Of a stretch of 64,000 nucleotides of DNA, positions 46,725 to 54,900 are shown in pieces. The stretch lies in contig CBDCSF010000013.1 of assembly GCA_965221445.1 (NCBI GenBank), positions 2,914,001 to 2,978,000 on the forward strand, read 5' to 3'. The notes beneath the pieces were generated by a model. The model saw only the letters and a program-made list of their open reading frames with translations. It was not told where the DNA came from and ran no database searches. The translations under genes were made by a program, and so were the position numbers. Within the stretch, counting starts at the first letter, position 1; every line of letters begins with the position of its first letter. Source of the DNA: MPNP01 sp965221445 (lineage in GTDB: Bacteria > Pseudomonadota > Alphaproteobacteria > Rhodobacterales > Rhodobacteraceae).

Positions 46725-47483
46725 ATGAGACGACTTCGATTGCCTGGCCTAAGCGTGTTTGTTCTTACTGCATTTGCGGTGTTGATTGGTACAGGTTCCA
46801 TGAGTGAGGATAGAACCTGGAATAGTGTAATTCTAGCTGAATTTTTTACGTCACAAGGCTGTAATACCTGCCCCCCAGCTGATGATTTTCTCCTTGACTT
46901 GGATAAGGAACAAGCAGTTCTGCCCATTGCCTACCATGTTGATTACTGGGACCATCTGGGATGGGTTGATACATTCGGTGATAGGATGTATTCCGACAGG
47001 CAAAGGGATTATGCTCGCGGGAAAAACTCCAGAAGATATTATACCCCACAAGTAATTATTGATGGATCCTATCATTTGGTCGGAAGTCATCGAAACAAAG
47101 TCAGAACGATACTCAATAACTTGGGACACCAGCCTTCGGCAACCCCGGATATTGATTTACTGGACAGTGTTTTGACCATTGAATGGAATAACAGACCTGC
47201 CGATTTTGATCGGATTTATTATGTTCTTTTTGATCCCAAGGTACATCATGTTCAGATCAATGCCGGTGAAAACAGAGGCACTGTCATCCCATATGGAAAT
47301 GTTGTTACCGAATTAATCGAACTCCCTGTTCCTAGATCACTTGGAAACAGAAAATTACAATGGAGCAGCAATGAGGTTTCAGCTTTGAATTGCCCAAAGG
47401 ATTTAAAAGTTGCCCTGATTTTTCAACAAACCAATGGAAAATATCCCGCCCAGGTTACGGATACCTTTTATGCTTCGTGCTAA
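46725..47483 (+). CDS. DUF1223 domain protein, thioredoxin-like, exported
   Basis: The 252-residue protein has a signal peptide (LSVFVLTAFAVLIGTGSM). The DUF1223 hallmarks follow: LAEFFTSQGCNTCPPADDFL with a Cys-x-x-Cys pair, VDYWDHLGWVDTFGD, and YTPQVIIDGSYHLVGS. The fold is thioredoxin-like. The function is not established. It follows acnA by 148 bp, a neighbourhood seen in other alphaproteobacteria. Confidence 0.88.
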   Translation: MRRLRLPGLSVFVLTAFAVLIGTGSMSEDRTWNSVILAEFFTSQGCNTCPPADDFLLDLDKEQAVLPIAYHVDYWDHLGWVDTFGDRMYSDRQRDYARGKNSRRYYTPQVIIDGSYHLVGSHRNKVRTILNNLGHQPSATPDIDLLDSVLTIEWNNRPADFDRIYYVLFDPKVHHVQINAGENRGTVIPYGNVVTELIELPVPRSLGNRKLQWSSNEVSALNCPKDLKVALIFQQTNGKYPAQVTDTFYASC

Positions 47484-47632
47484 TTTGGCGCGAAGGGAAT
47501 ATCCTCGATTCTGCATTTGGACATGCAGTACGGTATGAGTCTAGAGCTTGGATTCTCTCCAAACTGTTATACCGTTTACCCCACGGATTTTCGGATAGAT
47601 ACCTGCAGATACTGCTAAGGTGAGCAGAAAAA

Positions 47633-47653
47633 AGTTCTTGGTTTTCAAGAACT
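47633..47653 (+). terminator. Hairpin between DUF1223 gene and potA
   Basis: AGTTCTTG and CAAGAACT form a perfect 8-bp stem around GTTTT. No T tract follows, so termination is uncertain. It lies 54 bases before potA. Confidence 0.4.
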
Positions 47654-47706
47654 GTAATAAATTGCTATATCCAATCACGACTATCCATTTGGAGTGAATC
47701 AGAAAA

Positions 47707-48795
47707 TTGGAAGATACTAAGTTAGTAGCAATTGAGTTTCAGGAAGTAGTAAAAAAGTTCGGTGATTTTACTGCTATTCACAATGCCAACCTAAAAATTC
47801 ATGATAATGAATTCTTTACCTTGTTAGGCCCCTCGGGGTGTGGCAAGACAACCCTACTAAGGATGGTAGCAGGGTTTGAGGATGTTACCGAAGGGAACAT
47901 TTTCCTCTTCGGCAAGGAGTTTATGCACCTTCCTCCCAACAAAAGATCGGTTAACACTGTATTTCAGCAATATGCCTTATTCCCCCATATGACCGTTTTT
48001 GAAAACGTTGCTTTCGGATTGAGGATGAAAGGTTGGGCCAAGGAGGAAATCCAATCAACTGTCTGGAATATGCTGGATTTGGTAAGGCTCAGACCTTTCG
48101 CCGAAAGAAAACCCAATCAATTATCAGGTGGTCAACAACAAAGAGCTGCCCTGGTAAGAGCGATTGCACCCAAACCCAAGGTCTTGTTGCTTGACGAACC
48201 TCTTTCGGCCTTGGATTTAAAACTCCGGCAAGCTATGAGAGTCGAATTAAAGCAGTTGCAAAAGGAAACAGGAATTACTTTTGTTTTTGTAACTCACGAC
48301 CAGGAAGAGGCATTGGCGATGTCTGACCGAATTGCTGTTATGTCCGAGGGGGTTATTCAGCAGATCGGCAAAGCCCAGGAGATTTATGAAAGCCCGAGAA
48401 ACGAGATCGTGGCTAATTTTATTGGAGAAACAAATATCCTTGAAGCAACCTTGGTAGAATTGGGAGAGGAAGAGACGAAATATCAGATAGATGATGATTT
48501 TATCATTACCGGTGGTCCTGTAACCGGGGTATCAAAAAACCAGACTGTAAAGATTTTGCTTAGACCTGAAAAAATCAGGATTGTGCCGATTAGCGGTGCA
48601 GAAGGTGTAATTCAGGGAACCATACAGCAATCAATGTATTTGGGCACAGATACGGAATACCAGGTTAAGGTTTCCAGTGAAAAAAACTTGAAGATCCGTG
48701 ATCAAAATGGTTTTGAAAGAAGAGAATTATTAGCTACTGGAGGTAATGTGGGTCTCAGGTTCGCAAGGGACTCGATTAGGATATTACATTCCTAG
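47707..48795 (+). CDS. potA: Spermidine/putrescine-type ABC importer ATPase (PotA-like)
   Basis: The 362-residue ATPase has Walker A GPSGCGKTTLLRM, Q-loop FQQYALFPHMTVFENVAFGL, signature LSGGQQQRAALVRA, Walker B VLLLDEPLSALD and a C-terminal TOBE domain. FVFVTHDQEEAL is present. The start is TTG at 47707 with GGAG upstream. It leads a potABC set. The binding protein gene lies 3.3 kb further on, beyond a decayed group II intron and an NAD(P)-binding protein gene. The polyamine specificity is by family only. Confidence 0.9.
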   Translation: MEDTKLVAIEFQEVVKKFGDFTAIHNANLKIHDNEFFTLLGPSGCGKTTLLRMVAGFEDVTEGNIFLFGKEFMHLPPNKRSVNTVFQQYALFPHMTVFENVAFGLRMKGWAKEEIQSTVWNMLDLVRLRPFAERKPNQLSGGQQQRAALVRAIAPKPKVLLLDEPLSALDLKLRQAMRVELKQLQKETGITFVFVTHDQEEALAMSDRIAVMSEGVIQQIGKAQEIYESPRNEIVANFIGETNILEATLVELGEEETKYQIDDDFIITGGPVTGVSKNQTVKILLRPEKIRIVPISGAEGVIQGTIQQSMYLGTDTEYQVKVSSEKNLKIRDQNGFERRELLATGGNVGLRFARDSIRILHS

Positions 48796-48802
48796 GGGCA
48801 TT

Positions 48803-49711
48803 ATGTCATCAGTTTATAAACAAAAGAGAGCCTTTGATCCCCTTCGGGTGTGGCTTTTATTACCTTCATGGGTGGTTATCGGAATATTTCTTCTAATCCC
48901 TGTGGGTTTAATGTTGGTAATTTCCTTCATGACCAAGGAGTTCAGGGGCGGTGTAATTTGGGAAATTTCTCTAGCCGCCTATGACCAGTTTCTCTTTGAC
49001 CGAGGGCTATTTGGCGATGATCCACCTTCGATTCAGTGGACCTATATTGTAATTTTTCTGAGATCAATCGTTCAAGCCACCATTGCTACAATTTTCTGTC
49101 TGATTATAGGTTTTCCGACAGCCTTTTTTATAGCAACCAGGGATGCCAGGAATCGAACTTTCTGGATATTCCTTGTTACAGTACCCTATTGGGTTAACCT
49201 GCTTATTCGAACGGTATCCCTGAAATTTCTAATCAGGGATAACGGTCCCATAAATGAATTCCTGATTGCCTTGGGATTGATTTCCGAACCCTTGGGTTTG
49301 ATCAATACCAATTTGGCGGTCCAACTTGGGTTGTTCTATTCTTATCTGCCATTCATGGTCCTGCCCATTTATGCTTCCGTAGAAAGGTTCAATTTTACCT
49401 ACTCGGAAGCTGCAGCAGATCTCTATGCCGACAAATGGAGTACACTGAGGCGGATTGTTTTTCCTGTAGTTGCACCAGGAATCGCCGCTGGTTGTATCCT
49501 GGTCTTTATTCCAAGTCTGGGAGCTTTTATTGCTCCAGACCTTTTGGGTGGTGCCAAAAATTTCATGATAGGTTCACTTATTGAAGAACAATTCAAGGGG
49601 AATGCCGGAAACTGGCCTTTTGGTGCTGCAGCTTCAATGATTCTCCTGACGATGGTTTTGATTGCCTTGTTACTCTATACAAGGCAACAGGGGTATAGTG
49701 AGGCGAAATAA
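48803..49711 (+). CDS. potB: PotB-like ABC permease
   Basis: The 302-residue permease has six membrane helices. The conserved EAA loop reads YSEAAADLYADKWSTLRRIVFPVVAPGI near residue 205. ATG 48803 (SSVYKQKRAFDPLRVWLL) with AGGGGC upstream is chosen; an upstream ATG inside potA would add 19 unlikely residues. It pairs with PotC to form the channel. Confidence 0.9.
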   Translation: MSSVYKQKRAFDPLRVWLLLPSWVVIGIFLLIPVGLMLVISFMTKEFRGGVIWEISLAAYDQFLFDRGLFGDDPPSIQWTYIVIFLRSIVQATIATIFCLIIGFPTAFFIATRDARNRTFWIFLVTVPYWVNLLIRTVSLKFLIRDNGPINEFLIALGLISEPLGLINTNLAVQLGLFYSYLPFMVLPIYASVERFNFTYSEAAADLYADKWSTLRRIVFPVVAPGIAAGCILVFIPSLGAFIAPDLLGGAKNFMIGSLIEEQFKGNAGNWPFGAAASMILLTMVLIALLLYTRQQGYSEAK

Positions 49712-49712
49712 T

Positions 49713-50528
49713 GTGACCTTGACTAATTCTATAAAAAGCATACCCGGCTTTTCGCTCTTGGCGGTACTTTGCCTTGTTATTCTTTATGCTCCGCTACTTG
49801 TTGTCATGGTGTACAGTTTTAACGATTCACTTTCGATTACCATATGGGGCGGTTTCAGTTTGAGATGGTATGAACAGGTCTTTTTTGGTTTGGAGGCAGA
49901 AAAATTTCAGAAGGCGGCATGGAATTCCATTTCCATTGCATTCATGGCGGCAATTACAGCTACTTCAATTGCCTTTTCTGCAGCTATCGGTGTCGTAAGA
50001 ACCTCACCTTTCAAAGGTAAAAATCTAAATATTTCCTTGCTGAGTTTACCGATTATGGTTCCGGAAATTGTAACTGCCGTGGCAACCTTGATCTTCTTCA
50101 GCATGATCAGTTTCAGGCTTGGTTATACCTCAATCCTCGTTGCCCACATAGTCTTTTGCATTCCCTTCGCCTATCTTCCGATTTCAGCAAGAATGCAAAG
50201 TATTGAAAAGGTATATGAAGAAGCTGCATTAGACCTTTATGCTGACCGAAAGCAGATTTTCCTTAGCATTCTCCTCCCCTTGATGGTTCCAGGGATTATC
50301 TCAGGTTTCTTACTGGCGTTTATCATATCCCTTGATGATTTTATAATCACCAGTTTTGTAAAAGGGGCAGGGGTCGAAACCCTCCCAACGGCCATTTTCG
50401 GTTCCATTAAACAAGGGATAAAACCCGATATCATGGCCCTATCGACATTGTTACTCCTGGTTTCGACTTTTCTCGTGACTATTTCCTATTTTCTAAGCAG
50501 AGCTGATTTAAAGAACAAATTAAACTGA
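49713..50528 (+). CDS. potC: PotC-like ABC permease
   Basis: The 271-residue permease has six helices. It begins SIKSIPGFSLLAVLCLVILYAPL, shows VVMVYSFNDS near the start, and has the EAA loop YEEAALDLYADRKQIFLSILLPLMVPGI. The preferred start is GTG 49713, one base after the potB stop codon. It completes the importer with PotA and PotB. Confidence 0.9.
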   Translation: MTLTNSIKSIPGFSLLAVLCLVILYAPLLVVMVYSFNDSLSITIWGGFSLRWYEQVFFGLEAEKFQKAAWNSISIAFMAAITATSIAFSAAIGVVRTSPFKGKNLNISLLSLPIMVPEIVTAVATLIFFSMISFRLGYTSILVAHIVFCIPFAYLPISARMQSIEKVYEEAALDLYADRKQIFLSILLPLMVPGIISGFLLAFIISLDDFIITSFVKGAGVETLPTAIFGSIKQGIKPDIMALSTLLLLVSTFLVTISYFLSRADLKNKLN

Positions 50529-50783
50529 CCAGATTACACCAATCAAAACAATTTCGTCCATTATGTTGAAAAAAATCGGATTGGCGGCAGTCGAAGATGT
50601 CAAGATCACTCAAAAAATACCCCAGAGCTATCGCCTTTGAACGGCCCCATTTTCAGGTAAAAGTCCAGCCAAACTGATGAGTTTCAATGCATAATTGTGA
50701 TTCCATCCGGCTTTTTTAAGCCTTCCCCGATAAGTTCTATTTCTTCGGCCAAATACTTTTTGGGACCAATCATCGGAACGCCT

Positions 50784-51266
50784 TTAGTTAACGTCTATTT
50801 GTTTTCCAATCATTATTTTGTCAATAATATGATTATATTTATTTAGATTCTCCTCTATCATTTTTTGCTCATTTGAAATTCTGCTTAGCATATCTTCAAC
50901 ATGCTGATCAGCTTCATTCAAACGTTGACCAACTTCTTTATTAATCTGCTCAGATTCTTTAATTATTGTTTCGGCACGGTCTACATATTTTTTTATTCGA
51001 TGTTTAAAATATTGATCGATCAAAGTTGAAATTAAAATCAAAGAAAAAACAAAAGCACCATAAAATATTAAAGTCTCCATCACATTTTCATTATTCCTAA
51101 GGTCAACAATATATATAAAAAAACTGGCAATTTGTATTATCGCCCAAGCGCATATCGCCAATGTAACCAATATCATAACAAATTTGGTTATTGGCTTACC
51201 AAAATTGTCCTCGAAATATTTTATTAACTGACCTATTCCAATATCCACAAACGCCTCCAACCACAT
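50784..51266 (-). CDS. Hypothetical membrane protein with coiled coil
   Basis: I do not recognise this 160-residue protein. It has two hydrophobic segments (about residues 28-55, VMILVTLAICAWAIIQIASF; and 63-85, TLIFYGAFVFSLILISTLI). A helical, charged C-terminal half follows (KKYVDRAETIIKESEQINKE and on) that should form a coiled coil. The flanks are a pot operon and a group II intron remnant. Low GC and lack of family resemblance suggest a lineage-specific or accessory gene. Confidence 0.6.
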   Translation of the reverse strand: MWLEAFVDIGIGQLIKYFEDNFGKPITKFVMILVTLAICAWAIIQIASFFIYIVDLRNNENVMETLIFYGAFVFSLILISTLIDQYFKHRIKKYVDRAETIIKESEQINKEVGQRLNEADQHVEDMLSRISNEQKMIEENLNKYNHIIDKIMIGKQIDVN

Positions 51267-51398
51267 AATAGGATTAGCACTATTTTCAGGGACTTCTTGG
51301 ATTCAATACATAGATGTTACCTCCTGAATGTCAACTAGTCTTTAAATTTCCCAACTGGACTTTCTCACTGTTGTTTTTCACAATAATTCAATTCCAAT

Positions 51399-52670
51399 GT
51401 GCGCCGTGGAAAGGTGCATTTTCCTTGCGGGTGCGAATCCCGCTCAACAACTGTCGTTTTCCGGTTGGTAGCGGCTAGAGCGGTTTACGGAGGTAACGAT
51501 GTAGATTGAAGCACTTTAGTTAGAAGGGTCGCTTTAGGCGACTTAGCGACCATGCAGGCCATAACGCGAAGTGAACGCTGAGCAAGCCTCGAAACGGATA
51601 ATATGAATGACGACCTTCCATCGGTATGGGGAAGTCTGGCATCGGACGGGAAGAGAACGACGAACGCACCGTTCGGATTCATCGGGGTAATGGCGGTGGC
51701 ATGTATGGAAGATGGAGAATGTGGCAACACGGGAAGCCCGCGAGGGGTAGTCCGGGTTGGCAGGGTGGCGGACAGGCTTGTAGTACTGTGAACGCCGGGT
51801 AATACCGGTTGAGGGAAGGAGCCTGACTTTGGAAACAGTATGAAAAGGAGGCAAGGCATGGCTACTGGTTTAAACCTAACAGGGCTACAAGGAGTTCAGA
51901 AACTCCAGACCATACTACATGTGAAAGCGAAGAAAGAACCCGAGTGCCGGTTTCATGCTCTTGTTGACAAGGTGTGGCGGATTGATTTTCTGACTGTAGC
52001 CTACATACAGGTACACCAAAATGGTGGGGTATGTGGGGTTGACGGGGAGACCTTTGCGGATATTGAGTCCTATGGGCTGGAGACATGGCTTGGGGAAAGC
52101 ACCGGCAACGGAGATGTTGTTGGCTGTCAAACGAATCATGGATCATCTCAAGTTGCCGGTCACCGACTAGAAGACCCGATGCCTGAGGTGTCCTGATGAG
52201 GCTCTTGAGTTTCTTGGATACCGTATTGGACACAATTACCGTATGAACGGGAAAGGCATCTATATAGGTACCCGACCGAGTAAAGCGAGTGTTCAGGGCA
52301 TATGCCGTAAGATCAGTGAGCAGACAGCCATAAGATTTGGACTGATGGAAACCGAGGATATGGTACTTAGACTGAACCGGATGCTTTCCGGCTGGTCAAA
52401 TTACTATTGTCTCGGACAAGTCAGCCCTGCTTACAAGGCGATTGACACTCATGCAACAAAACGGCTTCGTCGGTGGCTCTGTCGGAAGCACAAGGTTAGA
52501 ACCGGAGACTATGTGCGAGTCTCCAATACCAAACTGTACAATGACTATGGGTTGGTCTGCCTTGCACCGATGACAAGGTAAGGAATTGAGGCACCGGTAT
52601 AGGGCGAAAGCCACCGGCAAACTGACACCCTCCGAACCTAAATCAGAACGCGTCTCCCTCCGACTCTACT
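51399..52670 (+). mobile_element. Decayed group II intron
   Basis: The sequence GTGCGCC at 51399 matches group II intron 5' ends (GUGYG). It is followed by GC-rich structured DNA resembling domain I (GCGGGTGCGAATCCCGC near 51427) and by pieces of a reverse transcriptase-maturase. No convincing domain V hairpin or 3' boundary was seen, so the right limit is approximate. Composition is clearly more GC-rich than the flanks. Confidence 0.75.
51840..52581 (+). pseudogene. Group II intron reverse transcriptase-maturase, internally deleted
   Basis: The N-terminal fragment (from 51840) has KAKKEPECRFHALVDKVWR and GGVCGVDGETFADIESYG, the RT domain 0-1 region. After ETWLGE (about 52100) the alignment jumps to a segment reading AVKRIMDHLKLPVTD, a TAG stop, then DEALEFLGYRIGHNYR. 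It ends with the maturase (GIIM) domain LNRMLSGWSNYYCLGQVSPAY and LRRWLCRKHKVR. The catalytic RT core with the YADD motif, roughly 200 residues, is missing. It cannot be active. Confidence 0.82.
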
Positions 52671-52870
52671 AGCCTCAAAATAATGTTGTCATTTTATGAG
52701 ACAGTATGGGACTAAATAACCGAAAGAGGAAATATAAATTTTTAAAGCGATTACCCTGCCTGGGTTATTGCACCAGATGCTTGAAAACCAAACAGTAGGT
52801 AGTATTTATTTGATTCGTCAAAAAATACCGCCTGGATCACGAACAAAATTTGTTGCAATGGAATTATAAA
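52621..52870. other. Intergenic after the intron remnant
   Basis: The DNA returns to the AT-rich composition of the chromosome after about 52680. No feature was recognised other than the leader of the next gene. Confidence 0.4.
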
Positions 52871-53485
52871 ATGAAAATAGCATTGTTGGGTGCAACAGGT
52901 GCCGTCGGAGGTTACTTTTTAGACAAAGCCCTAGCAGCTTCGCATGAGGTGACAGTACTTGTCCGTTCATCTAATAAACTTCAAGAGCAGAAAAACTTGA
53001 TTGTTGTTCAAGGCGATGTTACGAACCCTGATGATGTACAAGCAGTCGTAACCGGAGCTGAAGTGGTTGTAAGCTGTCTCGGTAATGTAAAGGGCGTGCT
53101 AATCATGGAAAAGGCATTTGAGAATGTTTTCTCGGCTGCAGCGGCTCAGCCCGTACCACCAAAATGCTTACTAATAACCAGTATCGGATGTGGAGGTACC
53201 TCTTGGGCCATAAAACAAATGCTGAAACTTATAGGTGGAAGCACTGGTTTTATGGATTATGAACGTGCCGATGCAAGAGTATTGCAGGAACAAAAAGTGA
53301 ATTACGTACTTGTAAGACCTGCAGCATTAAAAGAAAAACCAGGTAACAACAAATACCGGGCCTTCCAAGGTAATGGAACCTTTGCACGTCCCATAGCCAA
53401 GGAGGATGTTGCGTATTTCCTTATGGATGCACTTTCAAGTGATAAGTGGGACAACAAAGGAACACAGTTGGCTGGAGTAAAATAA
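52871..53485 (+). CDS. NAD(P)-binding, NmrA/SDR-like protein
   Basis: The 204-residue protein starts at ATG 52871 (MKIALLGATGAVGGYFLDKA), giving the Gly-rich nucleotide motif GATGAVGG right at the N-terminus. VVQGDVTNPDDV and VSCLGN follow, and late in the protein VLVRPAALKEKPGN. This matches atypical SDRs of the NAD(P)H-binding type (YwnB/BVR-B-like), which are reductases or redox sensors. The first ATG at 52850 adds seven unlikely residues. Substrate unknown. Confidence 0.83.
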   Translation: MKIALLGATGAVGGYFLDKALAASHEVTVLVRSSNKLQEQKNLIVVQGDVTNPDDVQAVVTGAEVVVSCLGNVKGVLIMEKAFENVFSAAAAQPVPPKCLLITSIGCGGTSWAIKQMLKLIGGSTGFMDYERADARVLQEQKVNYVLVRPAALKEKPGNNKYRAFQGNGTFARPIAKEDVAYFLMDALSSDKWDNKGTQLAGVK

Positions 53486-53814
53486 GAGCTTATCAAATTT
53501 AGATATAATTTGGGATACGATTTAGTTGGGCAATATCTCATTTGACAGAAGTTCAACTTTAAACCTTGGACCGTTGGAAGTAGGAAATGTCAAACATGAT
53601 GTAGTCTGGTAATAGGTTGTGGTTTTAGGATGTAGTTACAGAGATTTTGTTATTTGCATTTTAGTCAAAAAAATTTAAGCGTTCGGGTCCTACGATTTCA
53701 CATGATACACGACATAACCAAGCAATCATGTCCTCTTATGATACTACTTCACAAGTTTGTTTAAAGTTGTATAAATTATCAAATCGTAATTTCAAAAATT
53801 TAGTGGAGGTAATT
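53486..53814. promoter_or_regulatory. Leader region of potD
   Basis: These 329 bases hold no convincing gene. They must contain the potD promoter. A good Shine-Dalgarno (TGGAGGT, 53804-53810) precedes ATG 53815. Confidence 0.45.
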
Positions 53815-54849
53815 ATGCTAAAAAAATTGTTACCAATTTCCGTAATCATTTTCTCCCTCGGAACTACAAGTAGTTTTGCCCAAGGGAATCTCTCAATATA
53901 TCATTGGTTCGAGTATATACCCCAAGAATTGTTGAATAAATTTTCGGAGGAAACTGGAATTGAGGTTACTATGGATACCTACGATTCCAATGAAACCTTA
54001 TTGGCCAACCTGAAGGCAGGTAAGTTAGGCTCATTCGATGTAGCAGTTCCAGGAGACTACATGGTTTCAATCATGCAGTCAGAAGGCCTGCTTGATGAAA
54101 TCCAACCAGGTGAATTAAGCAATATGGGAAATATCCAGACTCAGTGGATGGATGTATCCTTTGATCCCGGACGAAAATACTCAATTCCGTATCAATGGGG
54201 TTCAACTAGTTTCTCTGTCAACAGAGATGTGTATCAAGGTGATATTCGAACCTTAAGCATCATTTTCGATCCACCTGAGGAGTTGAAGGGCAAAATCAAT
54301 GTATTGGATTCTCAGGGTGAGGTAATAGCAATGGCTTCACTTTATCTGGGTATACCACAATGTACAAGTGATCAGGATCAGTTACGTGCCATTGATGAAT
54401 TACTTCAGAATGCCAAAGGGAATTGGGCTTCCTTTAATTCTGATGGAGCCAAGGATGTTTTGGTCTCAGGGGATGCAGCTGTAGGTATGATCTGGAATGG
54501 TTTTGGTGCCAAGGCCCGGGCAGAGGGAGCTAATATCGAATACTCCTACCCGCGGGAAGGTTTGGTCGTCTGGATGGATAACGTCGTTCTCCTCAAGGAT
54601 GCCCCGAATAGGGAAAATGCCCTGAAGTTTATGGATTTTCTCCTGGAGCCTGAAAATATAGCTGCTGTAACCAATTATGCCCAGTACAGTGCAGGTGTTC
54701 AGGGGGTTGATGGATTTCTTGATCCAGTTTTGAAATCACAACCGGAATCGGTTCCACCGGCTGATGCTCCTGCAGGCACGTTTGTTGAACCCTGTGATGA
54801 AGAAGTCCAGGTTGTTTACAATCAGATCTGGACCCGGGTAAAACAGTAA
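53815..54849 (+). CDS. potD: PotD-like periplasmic substrate-binding protein
   Basis: The 344-residue protein has a signal peptide (MLKKLLPISVIIFSLGTTSS, cut after FA). The PotD/PotF fold begins LSIYHWFEYIPQELLNKFSEETGIEV. The family's conserved segments SIPYQWGSTSFSVNRDV and NWASFNSDGAKDVLVSGDAAVGMIW are present. The longer frame from 53728 lacks a signal and RBS. It likely serves PotABC encoded at 47707-50528. A strong hairpin follows before the flavoenzyme gene. Confidence 0.9.
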   Translation: MLKKLLPISVIIFSLGTTSSFAQGNLSIYHWFEYIPQELLNKFSEETGIEVTMDTYDSNETLLANLKAGKLGSFDVAVPGDYMVSIMQSEGLLDEIQPGELSNMGNIQTQWMDVSFDPGRKYSIPYQWGSTSFSVNRDVYQGDIRTLSIIFDPPEELKGKINVLDSQGEVIAMASLYLGIPQCTSDQDQLRAIDELLQNAKGNWASFNSDGAKDVLVSGDAAVGMIWNGFGAKARAEGANIEYSYPREGLVVWMDNVVLLKDAPNRENALKFMDFLLEPENIAAVTNYAQYSAGVQGVDGFLDPVLKSQPESVPPADAPAGTFVEPCDEEVQVVYNQIWTRVKQ

Positions 54850-54859
54850 ACCTAATTTG

Positions 54860-54886
54860 ATACCAGGTCATTCAATGACCTGGTAT
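54860..54886 (+). terminator. Perfect hairpin between potD and the flavoenzyme gene
   Basis: ATACCAGGTCAT and ATGACCTGGTAT form a 12-bp stem with a TCA loop, followed by ACACTGTATTTTAG. It could terminate or attenuate potD transcription. It ends only 14 bases before the next start codon, so it may also affect that gene's expression. Confidence 0.65.
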
Positions 54887-54900
54887 ACACTGTATTTTAG

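Noticed and set aside
51420..51445. tRNA-like motif GGGTGCGAATCCCGC
   Set aside because: No cloverleaf surrounds it; it lies in intron domain I.
51600..51860. Short open frames in the 5' part of the group II intron
   Set aside because: They fall in structured intron RNA sequence and have no protein-family resemblance.
53728..53814. N-terminal 29-residue extension of PotD
   Set aside because: It lacks a Shine-Dalgarno and would bury the signal peptide. ATG 53815 has TGGAGGT upstream.
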